In this document: one piece after another, positions 1-5,114 of the stretch
How positions within the stretch are numbered: the first letter of the stretch is position 1
Layout: each line of letters opens with the position of its first letter
Origin: Cyclobacteriaceae bacterium
Lineage (GTDB): Bacteria; Bacteroidota; Bacteroidia; Cytophagales; Cyclobacteriaceae
Length of the DNA: 5,114 nucleotides
Reading direction: 5' to 3'
NCBI GenBank assembly: GCA_025358195.1
Contig: JANYKP010000469.1
Location: 1-5,114, forward strand
Translations under genes and position numbers: made by a program
The notes under the pieces: model-generated
What the model saw: only the letters and a program-made list of their open reading frames with translations
Told to the model about the DNA's origin: nothing
Database searches by the model: none

Positions 1-1
1 G

Positions 2-310
2 AAGGAGTCGCTGGTGACCTACTATGACGCTGTCGAACACAAAAAAGTGAAGGAGATGATTCCCATTGAAATTGACGAGCGCGAGGGATTCTACTACCTG
101 TTTCACGAAAACGGTGCGATTGCCGTCACGGGTGAATATAAGTGGGGAGAGAAAATTGGCGATTGGATTGAGAATTATCCCAACGGAAAGCGGAAAAAAA
201 TTCTGGCCTATCCAAAAGAACCTTTCGTCAAGGACATCAGGCCTTTTACAAGGAAAGAGTGGGATGAAAAAGGCAAGGAGATTTTTTCTGTTACTAATAA
301 GGGACAATAA
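2..310 (+). CDS. MORN/YwqK-like repeat protein, C-terminal part (5' end probably outside window)
   Basis: The frame is open from the left edge to a TAA at 308-310. A GTG at 14 gives 98 residues and has AAGGAG six bases upstream, so it could be a start, but nothing stops the frame before the edge and I favour a truncated gene. Numbering from that GTG, residues 27-66 show the aromatic/Gly pattern of MORN-type repeats: FHENGAIAVTGEY, then GDWIENYPNGKRK, with a degenerate last unit near 80-90 (KEWDEKGKEIF). Such repeats are common in Bacteroidota proteins labelled 'YwqK family antitoxin' and usually occur in tandem, which also suggests missing N-terminal sequence. No catalytic residues, signal peptide or membrane segment are visible in this part. 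The function is unknown. The repeats may form a beta-hairpin surface for binding protein or lipid, but that is an inference. Confidence 0.7.
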   Translation, partial: KESLVTYYDAVEHKKVKEMIPIEIDEREGFYYLFHENGAIAVTGEYKWGEKIGDWIENYPNGKRKKILAYPKEPFVKDIRPFTRKEWDEKGKEIFSVTNKGQ

Positions 311-383
311 TGATTCGAGGAGCTGAGAATTCAGAAGTTAAGTCTCCCTCAAATTCTCAACTTCTCTCTTCTCTACTTCTCAT
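311..383. other. Convergent intergenic gap with weak inverted repeats
   Basis: This 73-base gap lies between the stops of two convergent genes. It contains TGAGAATT (324-331) matched by AATTCTCA (352-359), an 8-bp stem with a 20-base loop. An alternative stem is AGAAGTT (333-339) with AACTTCT (359-365). The two share base 359 and are not nested, so only one can form at a time. Bases 342-381 are pyrimidine-rich on +. The position suits a bidirectional terminator, but the stems are AT-rich, the loops long, and there is no clean T-run, so termination is only a suggestion. Confidence 0.3.
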
Positions 384-737
384 TTAATAAAATGCATCCT
401 CGATGTGATGAATCTCCGGACGTCCGTTGACCAAATAAATCGCGACGATATCATACCGTACGTTCCCTTGCCAATCTTTAGCATACATGTATTCCAACGC
501 ACCCTCCATGATTTTTTTCTTTTTCTTATAATCAACAAATTCTTCCGGATAGCCAAATGCAATCGAGGTGCGTGTTTTTACTTCGATGAATACAAGCCAA
601 TTGTCCCGACTTACAATTAGATCAATTTCGGAGTGTTTGTACCGATAGTTACGCTCCAGTACGGCAAAGCCTTTTCGCCTCAGAAAATCAGTGGCCAGAT
701 CTTCCCCTTCGTTTCCCATTTTGATTTTATCAGTCAT
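384..737 (-). CDS. yraN: YraN / UPF0102 family protein (restriction-endonuclease-like fold)
   Basis: This is a complete 117-residue protein, the usual size for UPF0102. The family hallmarks are present in order: GNEGEDLA (8-15) with conserved acidic residues, then a G-x-x-x-L-x-x-N-x-R stretch (23-32), then SEIDLI (36-41) with Asp39, then VFIEVKTR (49-56) with Glu52 and Lys54. The last two form a PD-(D/E)xK-like metal and nuclease core. The family is widespread and predicted to be a nuclease or Holliday-junction-resolvase relative, but its cellular role is not settled. No signal peptide or membrane segment is seen, so it should be cytoplasmic. The ATG at 737 is preceded by AAAGG six bases away. 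Met7 is an alternative start that would keep the whole conserved region. The gene is divergent from the isomerase operon, and I found no TAnnTTTG box for it in the gap. Confidence 0.88.
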   Translation of the reverse strand: MTDKIKMGNEGEDLATDFLRRKGFAVLERNYRYKHSEIDLIVSRDNWLVFIEVKTRTSIAFGYPEEFVDYKKKKKIMEGALEYMYAKDWQGNVRYDIVAIYLVNGRPEIHHIEDAFY

Positions 738-749
738 GCTCTACCTTTG
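720..749 (+). promoter_or_regulatory. Candidate Bacteroidota-type promoter for the isomerase-lipB operon
   Basis: TACCTTTG at 742-749 is an exact match to the TAnnTTTG -7 element known from Bacteroides and Flavobacterium. TTTG at 720-723 sits 18 bases upstream and fits the -33 element. Transcription would start near 755-757, giving a leader of about 16-18 bases before the ATG at 773. The -33 box lies inside the 5' end of the divergent yraN gene, and the -7 box overlaps that gene's ribosome-binding region. The call rests on pattern matching only. Confidence 0.55.
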
Positions 750-772
750 ACAAGAAGTTTACGGGTGGATAA

Positions 773-1771
773 ATGAAAAAACTAATTGAAGGTTTTACGA
801 GACAATTGGGTGAGGCGCTGCGCATCGGACAAGCCGTAGACCTGGTGCGGCAAGGAACGGATATCCGAAACGTGTTGATTACGGGCATGGGAGGCAGCGG
901 CATTGGTGCCAACCTGGTTGAATCGCTTGTGTTTGGAAGAATTCCCATTCCTATTTCCGTTTGCAAAGGATATAACATACCTCAATTCGTAAGTCCTCAC
1001 ACGCTTTTCATCGCCTGTTCCTACACTGGCAATACCGAAGAAACACTGGCCGCCATTCAGAAGGCCATGCTCAAGCGGGCCCATATTATTTGCATTACTT
1101 CCGGTGGCAAGATGCTGGAGCTCGCCAAAGAGTACAACTTTTTTTACATACGAATTCCTGATGGTTATTCAACCGCCCGTGCCATGCTGGGATTCATGAT
1201 CGTATCCCTGTTATATGCCCTGTATCACACAAACCTGATTGGAGCGGCTTTCATTAAGGAAACCGAAAACTCAATTGAATACTTGGACCGGGGTGAAAAA
1301 GCCATCCAGGCGGAGGCTGAATTGATTGCAAAAAAACTAAAAGGTAAACTTCCCTTCATTTATTGCGACGGCCGGTTGCATGCAATGGCCACCCGCTTCC
1401 AGCAGCAGTTAAATGAAAACGCCAAGCAAATCGCCCATGTCAATACGTTCCCTGAAATGAACCACAACGAAATTGTCGGGTGGCGTTTCCCGGAAAATAT
1501 ATTGCAGCAAGTACAAGTCATTTATTTGTACTCTGACCATGACCACGAGCGGGTAGAAAAGAGACTTGAGATTTGTCGGGAAATTTTTGAGAAGCGATCG
1601 AACTCCATCATCGATATTGTGGCCGAAGGCGCGTCGTTATTGGAGCAGTATTATTACCTTATCCATCTTACCGATTGGATTTCCTATTATCTGGCAAAAG
1701 AGAACCAGGTGGATCCTGATCCGGAGGAAGCAATTACTTTTCTGAAAGCAGAGCTAGCCAAGCTGAAGTGA
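773..1771 (+). CDS. Bifunctional phosphoglucose/phosphomannose isomerase (SIS-domain, archaeal-type)
   Basis: This 332-residue enzyme is expected to interconvert glucose-6-P, fructose-6-P and mannose-6-P in the cytoplasm. It has two SIS sugar-isomerase domains. The first carries GMGGSGIG (38-45) and the phosphate-binding SYTGNTEET (83-91), both signatures of the bifunctional PGI/PMI family described from Crenarchaeota such as Pyrobaculum. Glu215 (in NENAK) and His231 (in MNHNE) have the spacing of the catalytic Glu203/His219 pair of the Pyrobaculum enzyme as I recall it. Lys309 in the C-terminal LAKENQVDP stretch is the likely third catalytic residue. The length is normal and no key motif is missing. 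The start is firm because a TAA at 770-772 lies directly before the ATG in the same frame. The promoter at 720-749 precedes it, and its stop overlaps the lipB start by four bases. It is unrelated in sequence to the classical E. coli-type Pgi. Dual specificity is inferred from the family. Confidence 0.9.
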   Translation: MKKLIEGFTRQLGEALRIGQAVDLVRQGTDIRNVLITGMGGSGIGANLVESLVFGRIPIPISVCKGYNIPQFVSPHTLFIACSYTGNTEETLAAIQKAMLKRAHIICITSGGKMLELAKEYNFFYIRIPDGYSTARAMLGFMIVSLLYALYHTNLIGAAFIKETENSIEYLDRGEKAIQAEAELIAKKLKGKLPFIYCDGRLHAMATRFQQQLNENAKQIAHVNTFPEMNHNEIVGWRFPENILQQVQVIYLYSDHDHERVEKRLEICREIFEKRSNSIIDIVAEGASLLEQYYYLIHLTDWISYYLAKENQVDPDPEEAITFLKAELAKLK

Positions 1772-2496
1772 ATACCCCACCAAATCGTGAAACTACTGTT
1801 ATTGACCTGGGCCTGATCAATTACCAACAGGCCTTGGACTTTCAGACGGAGCGTTTCAACGAAACCCTTGCGATAAAAAATGGAAATAGGAACCGGCCCG
1901 AAACGGAACAAGTGCCGACTAAGAATTATTTAATTTTTTGCGAACATCCCCATGTTTTTACATTGGGCAAAAGCGGTGACGAGAAAAATCTGCTGATCAA
2001 AAAAGAAGACTTGCCATCCATCCACGCAACGTATTACCCGATCAATCGCGGGGGAGATATCACGTATCACGGACCGGGTCAAGTGGTCGTGTATCCTGTG
2101 TTTGACCTGGAGAACTTCTTCACGGACATCCACCGCTACATGCGCACGCTGGAAGAAGCGGTGATCAATACATTGCGGGAATATTCAATTGATGCCGGAA
2201 GGATACAAGGTCTCACGGGTGTATGGCTTGAACCAATCAACGAAGACAAGGCTAGAAAAATTTGTGCGCTCGGAGTAAAAACCAGCCGCTGGGTGACCTT
2301 ACACGGCCTGGCTTTTAACGTGAATACGGACTTGCTCTATTTTGATTACATCGTACCGTGTGGTCTTGCAGATAAAGCCGTTACTTCCATGGCAAAAGAA
2401 TTAGGTGTCATTCAAGATTTGAATGAGGTTAAGAACAGCTTAAAGAATAATCTGATCTCACTTTTTGATATAAAATTTCAAGAAATCCGCACGTGA
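1768..2496 (+). CDS. lipB: Octanoyl-[acyl-carrier-protein]:protein N-octanoyltransferase LipB
   Basis: LipB transfers an octanoyl group from octanoyl-ACP to the lipoyl domains of 2-oxoacid dehydrogenases and GcvH. This is the first step of endogenous lipoate synthesis, before LipA inserts sulfur. The 242-residue protein shows the family motifs in order: CEHPHVFTLG (58-67), the RGGDITYHGPGQ signature (94-105), ALGVKTSRWVTLHG (167-180) with catalytic Lys171, and VPCGLADKAVTSM (196-208) with the acyl-accepting Cys198. The catalytic Cys/Lys dyad is intact. A polar, low-complexity stretch at about 36-51 precedes the core. It is absent from shorter LipB proteins and looks like a surface loop. The GTG start at 1768 overlaps the isomerase stop (GTGA), and no later Met precedes the core, so the start is well supported and translation is probably coupled. 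No lipA is visible here. Confidence 0.95.
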   Translation: MNTPPNRETTVIDLGLINYQQALDFQTERFNETLAIKNGNRNRPETEQVPTKNYLIFCEHPHVFTLGKSGDEKNLLIKKEDLPSIHATYYPINRGGDITYHGPGQVVVYPVFDLENFFTDIHRYMRTLEEAVINTLREYSIDAGRIQGLTGVWLEPINEDKARKICALGVKTSRWVTLHGLAFNVNTDLLYFDYIVPCGLADKAVTSMAKELGVIQDLNEVKNSLKNNLISLFDIKFQEIRT

Positions 2497-3524
2497 AACT
2501 CCTTTTGCCAATCGCGAGCCTGTTAGTCGTTTTTGCTCTTTGGAAGTTGTCGTTTCAGATTTCGGTCACCCGGACCCTGGAGACACCAAAACAAAGAGGA
2601 ATATGCTGGGTGGCCGGCCGCAGAAAAATTACCGAGAACGAATTTAGAAAACCCGAAGACCTTCATGTCAATTGGATTTCACAGACTCCATTCGGCTGGC
2701 AACGGGATGCCGGTTTACCAGAAATAATCACCCATACCTCCGGCGAAAAAATGTGGTGGGGAGAATCAGACGAAGGAATTTCAGAGACAGCCCGGGTTGC
2801 ACGCACACTCAAAATAAAGACCTTGTTGAAGCCACACCTCTGGGTTGGCAAAGGTTGGCCCGGTGACATTCAAATGAAGAATGATGAAGACTGGTCCATA
2901 TGGTTTTCTAATTATGAAAAGTTTATCCTGCATTATGCCGAGCTGGCGGAAAAAAATCACCTTGATATTTTGTGTATAGGCACCGAGCTTCAAAAAACAA
3001 TATCGAAGGAAAAAGAATGGAGAGGTCTTATAAAAAAAATAAGATCTGTGTATCATGGGCCACTCACCTATGCGGCAAATTTTTATCTGGAGTTTGAAAA
3101 AATCGCGTTCTGGGATGAGTTGGATTATATGGGCATTCAAGCCTACTTTCCCCTCGCGAAAAGCAAAGACCCAACGTTGAGCGAGTTGGTGCAAGGGTGG
3201 AAAACTCCATTAGCGGAAATTGAAAAAGTCCAACGTCTGTTTAATAAGCCCGTCATTTTTACCGAAATCGGCTATCGTAGTACGCACGATGCATCGATTG
3301 AACCGTGGCGGTGGCCCAGAGCAGAGGATTCTTCTGAAGCGTGTGATGAAGCGCAGGCCACCTGTTATCGTGCTTTTTTTCAGGCAGTATGGAATAAAAA
3401 ATGGTTGGCCGGTGCGTATTTTTGGAAATGGTATCCCCAAGGCCCACACCGCCTGGGTGCTATAGATTTTACACCACAGGAAAAGCCGGCTGAAAAAGTA
3501 ATGCTGGAATATTTTTCAAAATGA
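2493..3524 (+). CDS. GH113-like (beta-mannanase-related) TIM-barrel glycosidase with N-terminal membrane anchor
   Basis: The protein has 343 residues and starts at a GTG overlapping the lipB stop by four bases (GTGA). Residues 3-17 are strongly hydrophobic after one Lys, forming a signal-anchor or signal peptide. No lipobox Cys follows, so it is probably membrane-tethered with the enzyme outside the cytoplasm. The rest resembles glycoside hydrolase family 113: KPHLWV (113-118), CIGTEL (161-166) with Glu165 as candidate acid/base, YAANFY (193-198), WDELDYMGIQAYFPL (207-221), and VIFTEIGYRS (254-263) with Glu258 as candidate nucleophile. Both Glu residues sit at the ends of predicted barrel strands 4 and 7, as in clan GH-A. 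An aromatic C-terminal stretch, YFWKWYP (309-315), suits a sugar-binding rim. Characterised GH113 members cleave beta-1,4-mannan, but many Bacteroidota homologues are untested, so the substrate is uncertain. No SusC/SusD, transporter or other glycosidase lies nearby, so this is not a polysaccharide utilisation locus. Confidence 0.78.
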   Translation: MKLLLPIASLLVVFALWKLSFQISVTRTLETPKQRGICWVAGRRKITENEFRKPEDLHVNWISQTPFGWQRDAGLPEIITHTSGEKMWWGESDEGISETARVARTLKIKTLLKPHLWVGKGWPGDIQMKNDEDWSIWFSNYEKFILHYAELAEKNHLDILCIGTELQKTISKEKEWRGLIKKIRSVYHGPLTYAANFYLEFEKIAFWDELDYMGIQAYFPLAKSKDPTLSELVQGWKTPLAEIEKVQRLFNKPVIFTEIGYRSTHDASIEPWRWPRAEDSSEACDEAQATCYRAFFQAVWNKKWLAGAYFWKWYPQGPHRLGAIDFTPQEKPAEKVMLEYFSK

Positions 3525-3530
3525 TCATTT
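3519..3530. repeat. 12-bp perfect palindrome over the glycosidase stop codon
   Basis: AAATGATCATTT is its own reverse complement and contains the TGA stop at 3522-3524. The core ATGATCA (3521-3527) recurs as a direct repeat at 3536-3542, where it forms the start codon of the next gene. It could be a small regulatory site or chance in AT-rich DNA. It is too short and AT-rich for a strong terminator. Confidence 0.3.
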
Positions 3531-3535
3531 AATCT

Positions 3536-3940
3536 ATGATCAAAGACATTGAACTGCCGCTCGTAAAGAATGTGACAATTGCAATCGTTCGTGAAAAAAA
3601 TAATCTTCTACAGCACGAATGGAAAGTTTATTTGATCAACAACAATATCGTACCCATTGAAAACACATTGGTGGCAAGTACCGGATACGGAGAAAAGGAT
3701 GGTGAACAGCAAAAAACCTCAACGTTGAGACACTTCCTACAAACGGTGCAAGCCAAAAGTTCAGCATTGGTTGAACCAATTGACGCTGCTGTTTTTCACC
3801 TAAACAATGAATACTGGGTAAGCTATTACATCGGGCAAGAACTATTCGACAAGCGCTTTGTTTTTGTGCCCGATACGATCTGCGAAGAAAATCTAACGTT
3901 TATAAAAGAGTTGGATCGCGAAGGAGTGTTGCATTCGTAA
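3536..3940 (+). CDS. Conserved hypothetical protein, 134 residues
   Basis: I do not recognise a characterised family, though the sequence resembles uncharacterised small proteins common in Bacteroidota. It starts at an ATG 11 bases after the glycosidase stop and is probably the last gene of the operon. There is no Shine-Dalgarno-like sequence. It has no signal peptide, membrane segment or Cys cluster (one Cys, at 116), so a soluble cytoplasmic protein is likely. Alternating hydrophobic stretches suggest a beta-rich fold: VTIAIVRE (13-20), EWKVYLINN (28-36), EYWVSYYIG (92-100) and KRFVFVPDTI (106-115). The most distinctive part is a polar Gly/Lys-rich segment followed by a helix, GYGEKDGEQQKTSTLRHF (50-67), which could be a conserved functional loop. 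No function can be assigned from context. Its TAA stop is directly adjacent to the stop of the gene on the opposite strand. Confidence 0.8.
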   Translation: MIKDIELPLVKNVTIAIVREKNNLLQHEWKVYLINNNIVPIENTLVASTGYGEKDGEQQKTSTLRHFLQTVQAKSSALVEPIDAAVFHLNNEYWVSYYIGQELFDKRFVFVPDTICEENLTFIKELDREGVLHS

Positions 3941-5114
3941 TCAGGCGAGGTTTTCCAAATACTTATATCCCGATCCGGTGTTCAGCAAAAGGATCTTTTC
4001 ATCCCGGCTGATAAAGTTTTCTGCTACTAATTTTTTCAAGGCCGCCCACAAAGCCGCTCCTTCCGGTGCTACCAGCATTCCTTCGCATTGAGCAATCTCT
4101 CTCATATTTGTGGTAATTTCCATTTCGCTTACCGATACGGGCTTCCCATTGGATTCCGTTAGCACCTTCAGTATCATCTGCTCACCGAAAGGATTGGGCA
4201 CAGCCAACCCGTTGGCAAAGGTTGCCTTTCCAACATAAGTTTTCGAGTCTTTCTGATTTCCGAGCCAGGTTTCCACAATTGGCTGACAGTTCTGCGCCTG
4301 TACGGCAATCATGCGCGGCAACCGGGAAGTGATCCACCCCATTTCGATCATCTCACGAAAGGCCTTCCACATGCCAATCAAACCCGTACCGCCGCCCGTT
4401 GGATATAAAATAACATCCGGCAGACTCCACTCCATCTGCTCCGCGATTTCATAGCCCATGGTTTTCTTTCCTTCAAGCCGGTAAGGCTCTTTCAATGTGG
4501 AAATATCAAAGTACTCGTTTTCTTTATTGATCTGGGCTACTCGTTTGGCGCAATCGCTAATGAGTCCCTTTTCCAACACCAACTCGGCTCCATATAGCAG
4601 ACATTCTTTCTTAAAAACCTCGGGCGTGTGTTCCGGCATTACCACCAGTGCCTGTATACCCGCTTTTGCGCAATAAGCGCTCATAGCACCCCCAGCGTTA
4701 CCGGCTGTGGGAACAATGCACCTGCTGATGCCCAGCTCTTTTGCTTTGGAGATAGCCATACTCATGCCACGCGCCTTGAAAGACCCAGTGGGATTAAGTG
4801 ATTCATCTTTTAGAAGGAGATGCTCCAAATCCAGTTTTTTTGCCAGTCGTTCAAGTGCCAGAATGGGGGTAAACCCCTCGCCAAGTGAGACAATATTTTT
4901 CCGGTCAAAGACCGGAAGTAGTGAGAAGTAGCGCCACATAGATCGCTCTTTTAAATCGATGTCGGCCGGAGTGATTCCCTCCAGGTGATCATACATCGTG
5001 CATAAAAGATTCTTACCGCAGCGTTCACAACTTGCATAGGAAATCACCTCGTGTGCGGGATAAACTTTTTCGCACTGTGAGCATTGCAGATGTGTGAAAT
5101 GTGAAACTTTTTCT
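3941..5114 (-). CDS. Threonine-synthase-like PLP-dependent enzyme with N-terminal zinc ribbon (5' end outside window)
   Basis: This is a fold-type II PLP enzyme of the threonine synthase group, which converts O-phosphohomoserine to threonine. Numbering from an internal GTG at 5047: SLGEGFTPIL (54-63), NPTGSFKARG (85-94) with PLP-binding Lys91, PTAGNAGGAMSAYC (113-126), the phosphate-binding PTGGGTG (216-222), and APEGAAL (327-333). The GTG is not the true start. The frame stays open to position 5114 and adds HFTHLQCSQCEKVYPAHE, so the N-terminus carries CxxC-x14-CxxC, a zinc-ribbon pattern found in many threonine synthases of this type. The real start lies just beyond the window. Threonine synthases usually have SFKDRG or SFKDLG at the PLP lysine; here it is SFKARG, so a related beta-replacing or eliminating enzyme (cysteate-synthase-like, for example) is possible. 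No hom, thrA or thrB neighbour is visible. I leave the symbol blank because the substrate is not certain. Confidence 0.85.
   Translation of the reverse strand, partial: EKVSHFTHLQCSQCEKVYPAHEVISYASCERCGKNLLCTMYDHLEGITPADIDLKERSMWRYFSLLPVFDRKNIVSLGEGFTPILALERLAKKLDLEHLLLKDESLNPTGSFKARGMSMAISKAKELGISRCIVPTAGNAGGAMSAYCAKAGIQALVVMPEHTPEVFKKECLLYGAELVLEKGLISDCAKRVAQINKENEYFDISTLKEPYRLEGKKTMGYEIAEQMEWSLPDVILYPTGGGTGLIGMWKAFREMIEMGWITSRLPRMIAVQAQNCQPIVETWLGNQKDSKTYVGKATFANGLAVPNPFGEQMILKVLTESNGKPVSVSEMEITTNMREIAQCEGMLVAPEGAALWAALKKLVAENFISRDEKILLLNTGSGYKYLENLA

Noticed and set aside
2..310. Reading the first gene as the antitoxin of a toxin-antitoxin pair because of its YwqK-like repeats
   Set aside because: The 'antitoxin' name attached to this repeat family is not functional evidence, and the next gene (yraN) is on the opposite strand and is not a toxin.
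405..620. Plus-strand open frame of 71 codons opposite yraN
   Set aside because: It is antisense to the conserved EIDLI and EVKTR region of yraN and has no start context or recognisable features.
384..737. YraN as part of a restriction or defence system
   Set aside because: It is a widespread housekeeping family, and no methylase, helicase or other defence partner is near.
730..1084. Two overlapping minus-strand open frames opposite the start of the isomerase gene
   Set aside because: They are antisense shadows of the conserved GMGGSGIG and SYTGNTEET coding region and carry no motif of their own.
2781..3194. Open frame of 137 codons on - inside the glycosidase gene
   Set aside because: It lies wholly antisense to a gene with clear family motifs, and its translation shows no recognisable domain and an irregular, Cys/Phe-rich composition.
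2493..3524. A polysaccharide utilisation locus centred on the glycosidase
   Set aside because: There is no SusC/SusD pair, regulator, transporter or second glycosidase in the window, and the gene is fused by overlap to lipB.

Overview
The window looks like a housekeeping stretch of a Bacteroidota chromosome, probably of the Cytophagales type. The evidence is the set of protein families, a promoter matching the phylum's TTTG / TAnnTTTG pattern (720-749), and start codons mostly without convincing Shine-Dalgarno sequences. The taxon is an inference. I see no tRNA, rRNA, CRISPR array, insertion sequence, integrase or phage gene, and nothing that amounts to a new defence or mobile system.

Layout from left to right: (1) the 3' end of a MORN/YwqK-like repeat protein on +; (2) a short convergent gap (311-383) with weak inverted repeats; (3) a yraN/UPF0102 nuclease-fold gene on -; (4) a 35-base divergent gap whose promoter drives a compact + strand run of four genes: an archaeal-type bifunctional phosphoglucose/phosphomannose isomerase, lipB (octanoyltransferase), a membrane-anchored GH113-like glycosidase, and a conserved hypothetical protein of 134 residues; (5) a threonine-synthase-like PLP enzyme on -, whose stop codon abuts the last + gene with no gap and whose reading frame runs off the right edge.

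The first three operon genes overlap by four bases at each junction (GTGA both times), so they are probably co-transcribed and translationally coupled. The isomerase (fructose-6-P / glucose-6-P / mannose-6-P) and a beta-mannanase-related GH113 protein could share a mannose theme. LipB (lipoic acid synthesis) does not fit that theme, so the operon may simply be a housekeeping cluster. The most useful corrections for an annotator are at the two edges. The threonine-synthase-like gene does not begin at the GTG at 5047 but continues in frame to the window end, and the extension encodes half of a four-cysteine zinc ribbon. The first gene is likewise probably cut off at its 5' end.
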